Of a stretch of DNA of 64,000 nt, positions 37,980 to 50,039 are shown one piece after another. How positions within the stretch are numbered: the stretch's first letter is position 1; every line of letters starts with the position of its first letter. The notes under the pieces are model-generated. The model did no database searches. It had not been told where the DNA came from and was given only the letters and a program-made list of their open reading frames with translations. Source of the stretch: Panulirus ornatus (taxonomy: Eukaryota; Arthropoda; Malacostraca; Decapoda; Palinuridae); NCBI RefSeq assembly GCF_036320965.1, contig NC_092279.1:17276241-17340240 (forward strand), written 5' to 3'. The position numbers and the translations under genes were made by a program.

Positions 37980-38190
37980 CACCTACACTCAGCCTAGGTC
38001 ACCTAGACACATTCTCAGTCACCTACACACAGCCACAGTCACCTACACACAGCCACAGTCACCTACACACAGCCACAGTCACCTACACACAGCCATAGTC
38101 ACCTACACACAGCCATAGTCACCTACACACAGCCACAGTCACCTACACAGAGCCACAGTCACCTACACACAGCCACAGTCAGACCCCTCA
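37980..38190. repeat. 20-bp minisatellite, about 10 copies
   Basis: Units of CACCTACACACAGCCACAGT with T/A variants. The array is followed by a short spacer and then (CA)n, from which such a unit could have arisen. Confidence 0.92.
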
Positions 38191-38217
38191 CCCCACCATC
38201 CTTCCACGGACGCAGTA

Positions 38218-38219
<2 letters not shown>

Positions 38220-38285
<66 letters not shown>

Positions 38286-38291
38286 CACACC
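38220..38291. repeat. (CA)n microsatellite
   Basis: CA repeats of about 72 bp with one G interruption. Confidence 0.96.
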
Positions 38292-38299
38292 ACGATACT

Positions 38300-39625
38300 T
38301 CACGGTAGCGCACGACGCCGCGGCGCCTTTGTGTGCTGGTTGGTGGCCGCCCCAAGACCCGCCTGATTTACCATAGATTATCCCCATTCCCGAGTTGATA
38401 TTGGCCCGGTCAGGGGCGGAGGTAAGGCAGGAGGTGCCTAATGCTCCCCCCGTTGATATTACCCCAAGGGGTAACATCAAACGAGTAGAAAGGGGTCGAA
38501 CCGAAGTTAGGACGTGTGGAGACCCTGAAGGAGTTGTCTGTCTGAGTCCCTCTTCAGTATACAGTAAGGGAGGGGGTCCTTACGCAGTGACTCTGTTTGT
38601 ATCTTTTTTTTTCTGATAAGGGCCGACGGCCACAGAAAACCGGTCCAGGTAGCCACATGCTGGCCGCGGGTTGGGAACCCCCGTGACCCACAGTGTGTAA
38701 CAGTTCACCTACGTGTTCCTACGAGAAAAGGAACACGAGAAATATGACTGTAATTGACTGTTTGGTGGGGACTGTGTTTGTGGCTGGAGATAAAGCCGCG
38801 AAAGCCTCTCAGAACTGTTGATTGGAGGGAAAGGTTTTGGGAGATGGAGAATTTGGGAGCGAGTTTGTTGTAGGGCTGTGTGGGAGTGTGGTGAGGAGGA
38901 GAATTCTAGGAAACTATAAGAAGAGGAGGAGAGCAGTGTATGTAGTGTTACCTACTTAGTGCAGTAGCTGCCGTAAGCAGCCACACTTACGTGGTATCTT
39001 AAACTCGGACCATTGTAGAATATATCAGTAACCAAAGCTCCTTTTTTTCTAAACGTTTGTTTGATGTTAGAATAATGTCAATATGAAATTGACGTAATTC
39101 ACCGATGGCCCAAAAGTGTGTGGGAGGGTTCTCGAGGCATTTGCATTCCTCTGCCTCATTTTGAATACGGCTCTGGTAAGGGGGTAAGGGTAAGGTCATA
39201 GGTCGCCCCATCGTAACCAAGGGCCGTGCCGTCTCTGTGTTGAAGAGGTCGAAGCGTTGTCCTCTCTCTCTCTGCCTGCTCGCAGCAGCACACCTCGGCG
39301 GGGTTGTGAGCATGGGGTAAAAGAACCCTCCAGTGTTGTGAGCTGTGGACACCTAAAAACCCAGTGAGGTTGTGATATTACCACTGAGATTGCCTCCTCG
39401 CTCTCTTGAGCTTCGAACTTGGAACCCCTCTGCGTTCGTGTGACCAGCCAGCATAGTGAGGACCTGACTACTTCCACGGCCGCTTGATACATCTAGTGAT
39501 ATCGCGATGTTTGGCGAGGACACAGAGCCGGAAACATTGCCTAGGATCGGCCATTTGCATTGAAGGTTATTGTGGTGTCTCTCCGTGATATCCCGACCCC
39601 CTTTAGTTTATAAATCTCCCCTCGT
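38300..39625. other. Unique sequence, no gene recognised
   Basis: Overlapping minus frames of about 100 codons at 39.0-39.5 kb have no recognisable domain. Confidence 0.4.
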
Positions 39626-39631
39626 AGGCAG

Positions 39632-39632
<1 letters not shown>

Positions 39633-39694
<62 letters not shown>
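39633..39694. repeat. (CA)n microsatellite
   Basis: CA repeats of 62 bp. Confidence 0.97.
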
Positions 39695-39695
<1 letters not shown>

Positions 39696-40004
39696 CTCCA
39701 CCCTCGCACTGAAGGAAGGTATATTGCGTACAAAGATAGAGCTTAGACAAACCCTTATTTGTCTGCCTTAGAAGAAATGCTTAACGTAAGACGACTCATT
39801 AATGTGTGAGCAGGCACAGGCTTACTTAGCTCTGTCCCAGCGGTAGAACTTTTATAAACACAGGTGATGCCAATTACAACGAGAACATCTCAAACAACAT
39901 GCACAATTAGATTATGAAACGAAACTTATCCTGATGGAGGAGAAGACCGCAGAGCGGGGACATTGTTTCGTTGTACGTTCTGTTGTAGCGTTGTAGACGA
40001 GGGG

Positions 40005-40005
<1 letters not shown>

Positions 40006-40062
<57 letters not shown>
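40006..40062. repeat. (GT)n microsatellite
   Basis: GT repeats of 57 bp at the 3' side of the minus-strand LINE fragment. Confidence 0.97.
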
Positions 40063-40064
<2 letters not shown>

Positions 40065-40129
40065 GTGCCTGTTTGTTTTGTGTTGGCAGGGAGTTTCACT
40101 CTCGTGGGGGCCCCATCCCGTGAAGCATT

Positions 40130-40404
40130 CTCTACGGTCATACCAGCTATTTACATTTCTGTATGCTGTCTGTATTTACCACAGACTCGTTCAGTATGTT
40201 CCCTTTATCCACAACTCGTATAATGTGAAAGAATCTCTTCACATCTTTATTGACCATGTGTCTTGCTCAATTTCATGTTGTTGTGTCTTCTGGATGTTGT
40301 ATACCTTCATCCCTCGAAGGGCTGTTCTCTGTCTACGTTATCAGTCTGGTTCAAACACTTTAAGGCTGCGATCAGGTCACGCCTCACTCCTCTCACTTCT
40401 TTGG

Positions 40405-40408
<4 letters not shown>
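40130..40408 (-). mobile_element. Decayed 3' end of a non-LTR retrotransposon (CR1/Jockey-group reverse transcriptase C terminus)
   Basis: The minus-strand translation shows VRRDLIAALKCLNQTDNVD, then after frameshifts RFFHIIRVVDKGN and ESVVNTDSIQKCK. These fit the conserved tail of LINE reverse transcriptase proteins (xRGDLIxxFKxLxxxDxVD, then xxFFxxRVVDxWN...VV..xSxxxFK). Stops and frame changes show it is dead. It sits between (GT)n and (AG)n microsatellites. Confidence 0.7.

Positions 40409-40410
<2 letters not shown>

Positions 40411-40453
<43 letters not shown>
40411..40453. repeat. (GA)n microsatellite
   Basis: GA repeats of 43 bp at the other side of the same LINE fragment. Confidence 0.97.
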
Positions 40454-40455
<2 letters not shown>

Positions 40456-40962
40456 CTCTGGACAGTGGAAGGTGTCAGCCTTCAACACCCTACCCTGATG
40501 CAGGTGGGGCAGGAGGGACTGTATCTACCAGGACGCTAATATGAGTTGAGAGAGGGACGACTCGTGTAGATGGACGTGGTGCTATTGTGGGCCGGTGCGG
40601 TGCGTCGTTCAATTACACATTGCGGTAAATGTGTTGTGGATTGATCGATATTGGCGGAGGGCCGGCCGGCCGCCGCGTCGTTGTCGTTCGGGTTCGACGA
40701 TTTTGCTGATCAAAGTTGCTGGAGAACTGGTGACGATCAAGCGGAGGGATTAGTGATTTAGCTCAATGATTTGGTAGGATTGAGTCTAAGGGAGTCTTTA
40801 GGATGAAGGATTGGGATTTAAGGCGTTCAAGGCTGAAGGAAGTGTGTAGGATGACTAACTGGTGTTCAGGCGAAGGTGTGAAGACGACACCTGGAGACCG
40901 ACAGACAGACAGACAGACCGACAAGCACAAGACAGAGAGTCAGACAGCAAACCAGCTGGAGG

Positions 40963-40963
<1 letters not shown>

Positions 40964-41022
<59 letters not shown>

Positions 41023-41142
41023 GAGGGATGGGAACTCCCGGACGACGGAAGTGACAGAAGCGTCGATAGCGGAGCTGAGACAAGAGAGCCGCTCGTCTTT
41101 TGTCTTCCAGATGAAACCATTACTGCGTTATGACCAGCGCGG

Positions 41143-41188
<46 letters not shown>
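40964..41188. repeat. (CA)n and (TG)n microsatellites in opposite phase
   Basis: (CA)n at 40964-41021 and (TG)n at 41146-41188. They are mutually complementary across about 125 bases and so could pair in single strands. Confidence 0.95.
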
Positions 41189-41192
<4 letters not shown>

Positions 41193-41274
41193 GGAGACCC
41201 AGCGAACGGTCAGTCTCGCCCCTCCATGTGGTCAAGGGGGGCAGGTCTAGGTGAGGAGGCTGGGCCGAGGCGCA

Positions 41275-41900
41275 ACGAATGACTCACAGGATTCTGTTTT
41301 GAAACGATTACTCTTTCTGATTTCTGTGAATAACTTTCTGTCAGGAACAGACTCCTACCTGAATATGTTTGCAGATGATGCACAGGTCATGAGGGAAGTG
41401 AAAAGCCTGGAAGACAGCGTCATGTCAGAAGGGGACCTCGACAGACTCCAGAATTGGTCTGTTACATGGTTGATGAATTTCATGTGTAATGAGGATGAGA
41501 CACGGGGAAGGAATTCAGTTGGGATGAGTCGTGTGAGTTCCACCTGAACCAGAACAGATAGGGAGACCAACTGTCTGTTTGGAAATATTAGAATGTGCTT
41601 CCCAAGCATAGTCACAACACGAGGAAAAAAAAGCAAGAAGAGTTGATAGAGAAGTTCCAGAGAGAACAGCAAGGATGATAACAAAATCAAGAGAGCTGAT
41701 CTACAGGGAAAGACTGGAGCCCTTGTATTTCCCCACCATGAAAGAGAAAAGAGCGATGGGTGACTTGATCAACGATCTTTTAAGTTTTTAAAACAGGACG
41801 TGATGAGGTAGACAGCGATCAGTTCTTCGAGAAATGGAGAGAAAGGAGAACGGAAGGACATGGCATGAAATCAAGCCAGAAACTCCCTCCCCCGTACAGC
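41275..41900 (+). mobile_element. Decayed non-LTR retrotransposon: reverse transcriptase catalytic core and C-terminal remnant
   Basis: The plus-strand frame at 41251-41547 contains LLFLISVNNF, then LNMFADDAQVM, the FADD variant of the catalytic YxDD box, and LDRLQNWSVTWLMNFM. This order is typical of CR1/Jockey-group LINEs. After a stop, the C-terminal landmarks follow in broken frames: a LIEKFQRE helix near 41.64 kb and ERLEPLYFPTMKEKRAMGDL near 41.71-41.76 kb. The thumb region between them is largely missing, so an internal deletion has occurred. No upstream endonuclease or ORF1 was seen. Confidence 0.82.
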
Positions 41901-42587
41901 ACAAACAGGTAAGAGAGAGGGCAGGACAGTGCTATACTGTGGCAGGACATGCTATACACGCAGGGATGAGTGAGTTTTTATATTGAAGCAAGGCAGATTG
42001 TTCCTAGCGGGGTGAGGCTGTGTTGTGCTGTCGGTACCTATACATAAGCAGGCTGTTTCGTACATAATTGAGGAAGGTGAGTGGAGCGGGGGCCACACCC
42101 AGGAGGAGAGGGAATGAGCAGCCACAACAGGTGAGATCCGGGAAGCAACAACTTTGTTTTGGAGGGGCAGCGGTGCGCACTTCCCTGCCTGCTGTGCTTT
42201 CGCCTTGGCGCAGCCGGTGAGCCACTACCTCTGAAATTACTTAATTATTGTGCTTTTTTTATCATCATGATTTGTTTAATTATCATGTAATGTTTACGTA
42301 CTACACAGGCGAGGGTGACGTTCGTCCCCAATCTCTCTGTCAAGTCCCTCCGTGCCTGGTTGATTGCTGTGTAACTTGCTTTGTTACGTCAGTGTGGCAC
42401 AGAGGGAAGAATTGTCGGAGGGACATCCGCCTCAGCCAGGGGTGGGTGGGTGTCTTGCGTGTGTTCCTCGTGTCAACTGTTCCAGCGTTCAGTTCGGTAC
42501 GTTCCCGTGGTCCATGGCCACACAAGGTTGAACAAGGCTGGCTGCCTTGTATGCCGTCACTAACATTGTGGTAGACTGACTGACTGA

Positions 42588-42590
<3 letters not shown>

Positions 42591-42660
<70 letters not shown>
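42591..42660. repeat. (CT)n followed by (CA)n
   Basis: (CT)n at 42591-42648 then (CA)6. Preceded by five GACT units. Confidence 0.96.
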
Positions 42661-43009
42661 CACCCTCCTACCCACCGAAGATCCAGCCCCTCTCGACAGG
42701 GGTTAGGATCGCATCCCCTTCGGTATCTCTGATATTATCCGGGATGCGGCCATTAATAATATCTTTTTATACACTGCTGATATGCCTGGGGAAGCAGGAG
42801 CCCCGGACATAATGTACCTGGTGGTGGCCAACCAGTTGCCCCCACTGGAAGTAGAGTCGTTACTCTTGTCTGGTAGGGAGCGAGGCAGTGGGGGTCATGG
42901 TCTGTGGTCTAAAGTCTCGGGCTTTTCACCTAACTAGCAGTGGGGTAATTCGCTGCTGCTGCTGTTCGAGTGGTGGTCTGCAATGTTTCCCTATGGTAAA
43001 TTTTACTAT

Positions 43010-43560
43010 TCTGGAAGGTTTTTCCAAAGATTTTCTTTTTTATTTAGTGTCTCCAGGATTTCTCATGCGTTTCCAGCGACGTAAATGGTTTATTTTACAG
43101 ATGTGTTTAAGGTCTTCGAAGATTTTTACAAGGTCCTGAAAGTTCCCACCGATTTTAAGATGATTTGGTAATTTCCGTCTTTTTCCAGAAGTTTAGATAG
43201 GTTTTCCAGGAGTTTGGAGAGGTTATTCAGATCTTGTCGGAGCTTAGAAGAGATTTCCAATGGTTTCCAAAGAGTTTGGAGAGGCTTTCAGAGGTTTCCA
43301 GAAGTTTGGAGAGGTTTATAAAGTTTGGAGCGAGGTTTCCAAGGGTTTCACACATTAAAAAGGTTTCCAGGATATTGGGGAGGTTTCCAGGATTTTCGAA
43401 CGTGTTTTCAAAGGTTTCCAGGAATAGTTTGAAGAGATTTCTAAGGGTTTCGAGAGGCTTTCGAAGGTTTTCAGGTATATTTTGTTCCCGTTGAACGTCG
43501 GAAACTATAGAGGTTTCCAGGTATTGGAGAATTCTGGTATTAAACAGATTCTCCACACTT
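43010..43560. repeat. Degenerate minisatellite around GGTTTCCAG / TTTGGAGAGG
   Basis: Many diverged copies of GTTTCCAGAAGTTTGGAGAG at irregular 24-36 base spacing. Minus frames read ETFENPGNL-type repeats, judged spurious. Confidence 0.7.
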
Positions 43561-43929
43561 TTCTAAGAACACCATAGATGTCCGTAGTGTCATAATCTAC
43601 CTTGTTCGGGCTCTTGAAAGTTGCTTATTTTGAGAGACTTGTCCCATTCGTCCAGGTTTTTATTATTATTCAGAATTTCCAAAATGTGAGAAGTTTTTAA
43701 TGAAACGCCTCAAGGAGACGGTATGAAACTTGTGAGACGAGCCACGTGTGAAGACCAGCAGCCTACTTAACTAGGGGTAATTTTTTATTAATATGAAAGA
43801 TTCTAACATCTTGTGTGTCTGTCTCTTTAATCTACTCTGATTATGTGGTTGTTGAAGGAACTGCAGACGACCCGTTATGAAACATTATTGTGCATCATTA
43901 CTCACGTGAGAGAAGCAGTCTCATAGAAG

Positions 43930-44625
43930 CTACAGAGACTGGAACGTGAGGCTACAGAGACTGGAACGTGAAGCTACAGAGACTGGAACGTGAAGCTACA
44001 GAGACTGGAACGTGAGGCTACAGAGACTGGAACGTGAAGCTACGGAGACTGGAACGTGAGGCTACAGAGACTGGAACGTGTAGCTACAGAGACTGGAACA
44101 TGAAGCTACAGAGACTGGAACGTGAGGCTACAGAGACTGGAACGTGAAGCTACAAAGACTGGAACGTGAGGCTACAGAGACTGGAACGTGTAGCTACAGA
44201 GACTGGAACATGAAGCTACAGAGACTGGAACATGAAGCTACAGAGACTGGAACGTGAGGCTACAGAGACTGGAACGTGAAGCTACAAAGACTGGAACGTG
44301 AGGCTACAGAGACTGGAACGTGTAGCTACAGAGACTGGAACATGAAGCTACAGAGACTGGAACGTGAGGCTACAGAGACTGGAACGTGAAGCTACAAAGA
44401 CTGGAACGTGAGGCTACAGAGACTGGAACGTGAAGTTAGAGACTGGAACGTGAAGCTACAGAGACTGGAACGTGAAGTTAGAGACTAGAACGTGAAGCTA
44501 CAGAGACTGGAATATGAAGTTAGAGACTGGAACGTGAAGCTACAGAGACTGGAAAGTGAAGTTAGGGACTGGAATGTGAAGTTACAGAGCCTGGAACGTA
44601 AAGCTACAGAGACTGGAACGTGAAA
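43930..44625. repeat. 22-bp minisatellite, about 32 copies
   Basis: Units of GCTACAGAGACTGGAACGTG plus AA/AG/TA. A 110-bp five-unit pattern (GAGGC, GAAGC, GAGGC, GTAGC, CATGAAGC) recurs, so a higher-order repeat is present. The right end shrinks to 19-bp units. Confidence 0.95.
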
Positions 44626-44629
44626 CAAA

Positions 44630-45130
44630 CGTAGAAAGATTTGCGAATTTTCTTCATCCAACGACAAACTTTTCCCCCATCTTTCCTTCGAAGAAGAATA
44701 GAACTCCCAGGTCTCTGGGGCTGGAAGGAGCAGCATTATCTAGCACTGCTGAGGAACGCCTCCACTCCAGACCACCAGCAGGAGTCGCATCCACACCTGA
44801 TGTTATGTAATCATATATTCCTGCCAGTCCGTCCCTCTGTGCGTGATGCGACTCCCGAGTAACTCCACTGCAGCTCGGGAGACTCCATCGGTATGCACTC
44901 GGGCTCCAGGCGACTCTTGTTATAGTTCGTGACTCCTCCCTGAACAGCCCTGGTTCCCGCAGCGTCCCAGGAACCTCCTCCCTCCTGGTGCTTCTTGCCG
45001 TCTCCAGGGCTTTTCACTAGACCCGCGTGTGTGTAAATCTTGTGTCGCCCTTTTATTTATGGCGAAAGTTTTGGTGGGGTGGATAGGGCGCTTGTCACGG
45101 TAGGTGGACAGAGTGTGGGTTCTTGCCTGC
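44630..45130. other. Unique sequence, no gene recognised
   Basis: Moderately GC-rich, with no exon that passes splice-site inspection. Confidence 0.4.
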
Positions 45131-45135
45131 CTGCC

Positions 45136-45152
45136 TGTGTGTGTGTGTGTGT

Positions 45153-45186
<34 letters not shown>

Positions 45187-45217
45187 GTACTTTCTTTCCC
45201 TTAGAATCGTACTGCAG

Positions 45218-45276
<59 letters not shown>
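45136..45276. repeat. (TG)n and (TA)n microsatellites
   Basis: (TG)n at 45136-45184 and (TA)28 at 45220-45276. Confidence 0.96.
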
Positions 45277-45279
<3 letters not shown>

Positions 45280-45396
45280 GTCTGCTGAGATCTTGTGCCT
45301 TAATACATCACACGAATTGCTATCTTCCTCCCCTTATCCATGTATTTTTCATACCTTTGAACAGATTCATCTCAGGTGCTTTTGCATTATTCTATT

Positions 45397-45400
<4 letters not shown>

Positions 45401-45468
<68 letters not shown>
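45401..45468. repeat. (CT)n microsatellite
   Basis: (CT)34 without interruption. Confidence 0.97.
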
Positions 45469-45470
<2 letters not shown>

Positions 45471-45754
45471 GTTTAGGCAGCTACCGACCAAGGAAGTACA
45501 CAAACCAGGACTACCCGCCTGGGTATCGGCAGGTTTAGTGACGGCTGAACACTGATGAGCCAACATTGCAGTCGCTGTCAAGTTGCACTCCTTCGGCACA
45601 GGTAGCAGGAGACGTATCCTCAGGAAAGTTGGACTCTTCCTCCAAATTGATTCATTTACATATACCATTCATTGATTTTCTCGTGTTTCCTATCTAGATG
45701 TATCATATATTTTACAATGTATCACTTTTCTTAAACATACTCATTGGATTCCAG

Positions 45755-45839
45755 GTTCGCGTGCCGGAGGGGCGTCACCAGCGGTGTCCCGGGAGGCCTC
45801 GCCACCAGCGGCTTCGCCTCCGTCACCCGCCCCGCCACC
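45755..45839 (+). CDS. Exon-like GC-rich island with splice signals; uncertain
   Basis: An 85-nt block of very high GC lies inside AT-rich flanks. It is bounded by a pyrimidine-rich acceptor (CATTGGATTCCAG|G) and a consensus donor (CCACC|GTGAGT). Two plus-strand frames are open: one reads FACRRGVTSGVPGG..., the other is Ala/Ser/Pro-rich. The sharp GC boundary at both splice sites is what marks it out. No partner exon was identified, so phase cannot be tested. Confidence 0.35.
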
Positions 45840-46004
45840 GTGAGTAGGTCAGTAGCTGCTGCAATCCTCGCCTGCCACACTGGCAGAAGTTCTCACTGCT
45901 TATTGCCTATTGTGTAAGTTGTACTTCGCCGTAGATGGCCAGTCTCCGCCAGATTTTTGTAAGCTGTTGTAATGTCTTATGTTATTCTTATGAATTCCAT
46001 CGAG

Positions 46005-46140
46005 CTAAAAGATAGAAAGGTAAGTGAGGAATGAGACTTGGATGTAGTCATCTCGGAAGAGCTAAATCTAAGTAAGCAGTGGACAGAAACGGCTGAAATG
46101 GCGGAACAAAAATTCTAGGCTTCGAAGCCACAGAATTCGA
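46005..46140 (+). mobile_element. Short LINE fragment (reverse transcriptase thumb region)
   Basis: The plus-strand translation gives KVSEE*DLDVVISEELNLSK followed by QWTETAEMAEQKF. It matches the conserved EEKDLGVxISxDLKxSKQC...A..KAN..L signature of CR1/Jockey-group reverse transcriptases. It has one in-frame stop. Nothing else of the element is clear on either side. Confidence 0.6.
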
Positions 46141-46369
46141 GTGCAAGTAATTCATATGTTGTGTCTTTAGTTAGCCATTGATAAAATGGTGGTTGGTAGT
46201 TGTACGTTATAGTATGCAGTGTTCTGTATAATACATAGTGTTACCCTCTGTACATTGTCGGTTGTCAGTAGATAAGGTGTGTAGCATGTAGTACTTTGTG
46301 TTGCTCTCTGTGCTCCATGGTTCATATTTTTTTGTATGTTAAAGCTTCGTGACGCATTTATGAGTCACG

Positions 46370-46540
46370 GAGCATGATGAAGCATGACTTAACGTGAGGC
46401 AGGGTAACGTAGCGTGATGAAGCGTCACACAGCTTGCTGTAGAGTCACGAAGTGTGATGTAGCGTCACATAGCGAGACGCAGCGTAAATTGTGACGTAGC
46501 TCCACGCAGTTTGACGCAGCGTGATATAGCGTGGTCCAGC
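46370..46540. repeat. Degenerate repeat around AGCGTGATG / AGCGTCACA
   Basis: Short 10-12 base phrases (TAGCGTGATGAAGCGTCACA) repeat about ten times in direct and partly inverted forms. Confidence 0.6.
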
Positions 46541-46669
46541 GGACAGAAGGCGGACAGTGAGGGAGGTGGAGATGTGTAGTGCTGTGAGGCATCATAAACA
46601 AGAAAGATCCGCAGGTCCACAGCCGCTGCTGAACACAAGACGAAATTAAGACACGAGTCCTGAGGTAAA

Positions 46670-46925
46670 CTACCAGGTCGCTGGTATCCTCTGGTAGACT
46701 AAATCATGGCCCGCTAGGGGTCACAGGTAGACTCTGAAGCCACAATGAGGTCTGGTATCCACGGGTAGACCAACTTTAGGGGCCACAGGTAGACCTCATA
46801 GCCACTCAGGTCTGGCAATCGCAAATAGACTAAATCATGAGTTACGAGGGTTCACTGGTAGACTCCATGGCCAGTAACGTCTGGTATCCACATGTAGACT
46901 GACTCAGAGACTCCTGTGTTTCATA
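46670..46925. repeat. Degenerate repeat of about 67 bp, about 4 copies
   Basis: Copies share CTGGTATCCACAGGTAGAC and a second TAGACT phrase, with AAATCATG in some. Confidence 0.65.
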
Positions 46926-47109
46926 GGTAGGCAGACTGGCTGATCGGTGCTGTTCAGGTCTTGCCCCCACAGGTCGCTCCCTCTCCGTGCACTAGTCGTG
47001 GTGGTCATGCCTCGGGATGATGATGATGATGATGACGTCTGCAGCCTGTACCGGCCGGCCACGAACGCCCGATGCCCTAGGACTGGAGTCTCGAACTCTG
47101 TAGGTAGCG

Positions 47110-47985
47110 ACATAAGAACAGGTACACGTGTATCGTGGGATACAGAGAAGCTCGAGCGACAGCGGAGAAATACGACGCTGCGTAGATGTCAGATCGTAAT
47201 AGTCTGGTAATGACTAAACCGTTGGGAGATATGGATGTGAGAAATAACTACAGCAGACAGAAAGAAGCCCGCGCACGATGGGTTTTAAAGGCTGTTTATT
47301 CTGTGTTGAGGAGGAGCACCAGCTTCGAAGCTTATAAATCCTTATAAATATAGATTCCGAGAAGAGCGATGATTAATGAGGTCCTCGGGAGGGTTCGACT
47401 CGCGCCGTATGGGAGGCGAGGGTGAGGTGTGGCGTGGAGGCGTGCCGTTAAGAGGTACCTAAGGTTAAGGTTCTTGGTTCTGTACAGCAATGCCCCGGGT
47501 CCTTGCGAGTGTCTCAAGACGCTGAGACAGACATCCAGGGTTCCTGTGGTGTTCTATGGCGTCTCGTAGGATTGTCGAATTGGCAGCTAGAAATTCGTAA
47601 AGAATGGCCGAGCCTGGCATGCCCACAGGACCCTTTTTAATGAAGCCGCTCCTTTATATGAACCACATCACTAATAAATACCCACCAGAATTTTTTAACA
47701 CAATGGGACACTATTAGAGGGGTTACCCTCTACGCCATTTACAGAACCTCCTGAAGATGCTACAAGACGCATATGGAGCGTCCTAGCCTCGCTACCCTCC
47801 GTCACAGGACAAGAGCCACCGTCCCACAGCAGTGGTCCGGCCACGAATTATGACGTCTTCATCAAGCCTCTCTATTCCCGGCTGTAGGCCTGGGCCTGGG
47901 GTTGTGGGGGAGCTGACGCCGGTACTCTGTGCTCCCACCCGAGACGACCATCATGATGACGCACACTCCACACCGCCAAGACTAG
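47110..47985. other. Unique sequence, no gene recognised
   Basis: No array or supported exon. Confidence 0.4.
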
Positions 47986-47989
47986 ACGT

Positions 47990-48250
47990 AACCATGACTG
48001 TACGTGAAGATGACTGTACGTGAAGATGACTGTACGTGAAGATGACTGTACGTGACGATGACTGTACGTGACGACGACTGTACGTTGCCATGACTGTACG
48101 TGTTTGCTACGATGACTCTACGTTATGATGACTGTACGTGTACGTGACGATGACTGTACGTGACGACGACTGTACGTTGCCATGACTGTACGTGTTTACT
48201 ACGATGACTGTACGTTATGATGACTGTACGTGTACGTGACGATGACTAAC
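47990..48250. repeat. 16-bp minisatellite with higher-order structure
   Basis: Units of GATGACTGTACGTGAA. A longer block containing ACGATGACTGTACGT, GTTGCCATGACTGTACGTGT and TTATGATG appears twice about 100 bases apart. Confidence 0.9.
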
Positions 48251-48254
48251 AAGC

Positions 48255-49090
48255 TGCGACGACAGTCACTGGACGACGACATCATGCCGCCGACTCGTGC
48301 GGTCAGCACGACCCCTCAGCGTTGAGCAGGACCACAGTGACATCCTTCGCGATGTCACCGCCCGGTGATGACATCCAGGCGAGGAGGAGGTGGCAGGAGA
48401 GGGAAGGGGCATGTGATGACTTGTCAGGGAAAAGATAATCAAGGAATCAAGCCGAAGCGCGTGAGGGATAAGAGATTACAGGATAGGATGAAGAGGCAAG
48501 ACAAGAGACTCTGACTCAGAGGATGTCAGAGGGCCGGAACCAAGATGTGTTGACCATGAAATCCTTAATCGTGGTGTGGGCCAGGGAGGCGGGTGGTGGG
48601 GGTGAGCTTGGCGGAGGAGGGAGTGGGACGTTTCACAGGGGAGATGGAGCAGGAGGAAGGGAGGTAGGTAGTGTGGAGAAGCTAAGGGGCAAGTGTAGGA
48701 GCTGCGGGTAGGAGAGGAGGCAGGTGAGAGAGCTTGGGGGGGCAAGAGTTGAGGGAGCTGAGAACGGGAGGAGAGTTAGCTGAGAGAGCAAGAGATGGGA
48801 AGTACGCGGGAAGAAGAGATAACAGGAGACTTGGTAGTCCACGAGGTGGTTATCAGGCAGAGGACACTAGTCATGTCCTGGGGTCATTATTCTCTTAGTA
48901 CAGGACGGAATAGTAAAGCAGGAGGCTCGTCCAGACCCACCGCTCCCTCCGGCACAACAGCCGGCATGGGAAAAAAATATTAAACGGAGCAACACTATGT
49001 TGTATGGAGAGAGTGTACTACCTCAGAAATGTTGTAGGGAAGTTTGACAGAAAATGTGACAGGGAGCTTTTTCTGGGAGAGGGGTGACTT
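48255..49090. other. Unique sequence, purine-rich in the middle
   Basis: 48.55-48.80 kb is G/A-rich on the plus strand. No supported gene. Confidence 0.4.
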
Positions 49091-49094
49091 ATGA

Positions 49095-49930
49095 AACGGG
49101 AGGTAAAAATGTTGAATTTTTCAGCTTTAATTTATGTATTTTTCCCTTCTGAAACAGTCCTGTTTACTAATGATGACCTGACATTACTGAAGTGTTTGTC
49201 TAGCTTTTATTGAGATGTATTTGATAGTCTTTCAATTGAAACACGTGGTAGTAATTCATTCTTAATTTCAAGACGTCTTCAGCTGAAAAGGCTTTTGCGC
49301 ACACATCTGTTTGCATCATCTTATTTTTACAGGAATTCCATACTGTTGAATCTGGTCAATGGGTCTCTCTCTATTTAAGATGGAATTTTCTGAAATAATT
49401 ATGTCAAAATTTGGTGCTTTGAACCACGCTTTTATTTAGACAATGATATGTCTGTGAGTGATTGCTCGTAAGGGGTTATTTCTGCACGAGAGGTGGTTTT
49501 GTTGCAACTCTCTGAATTCGTGTTAGCTTTTCTTCGTCTCAGATCGGTATTGGTGGACAGAATTAAACAGTGTATTCCAGGTGAGGTCTGACCTTGGCAT
49601 GATTATCGTATAGTTAGTTTTATGGTTTGTGTGTCTTGCTATGGATTTTCAAACTTCGTGTCATCAGCAGATCTTGAAACGCTACTGACGAGTCCTGTCT
49701 GCAGGACATTGGTATAGGTGGATGATGAAATGTATGGGTCCCAGGACTGAACCTTGGGGTACCCTGCTTGTCACGTTAAGCTAGTCTGACGCCTCCGCCT
49801 TCACCTAGTTGAATACCAGCGCCTTTATTGTCTATAAGTCTCCTGTCCCATGGGCTGACTCGTGTTCCATTGTCCTGCGTTTTAATTTTGAATTTTACAT
49901 GTGATTTTTTTCTAATGCGGTACTTCACGG
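49095..49930 (-). mobile_element. Decayed non-LTR retrotransposon, reverse transcriptase
   Basis: Minus-strand landmarks run in the order expected for a LINE protein. LGFQK lies at the upstream end. Next comes RVPQGSVLGPIHFI-type sequence near 49.74-49.79 kb (the VPQGSVLGP box), then a remnant of the ADDTK box near 49.67 kb. KVRPHLEYTV follows near 49.58-49.60 kb, then EKLTRIQRVATK near 49.52 kb. Many stops and frameshifts separate them. The AT-rich tail to about 49.1 kb may be the 3' part. A (TA)n tract lies directly beyond its 5' side. Confidence 0.75.
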
Positions 49931-49950
49931 AGAGCTTTTGAAATCCCAGT

Positions 49951-49952
<2 letters not shown>

Positions 49953-50023
<71 letters not shown>
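49953..50023. repeat. (TA)n microsatellite
   Basis: TA repeats of about 71 bp. Confidence 0.97.
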
Positions 50024-50024
<1 letters not shown>

Positions 50025-50039
50025 GTGACTAAGGAATTC

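Noticed and set aside
42709..42750. Short inverted repeat CGCATCCC / GGGATGCG
   Set aside because: An eight-base stem with a 21-base loop; no terminator, MITE or other context to give it meaning.
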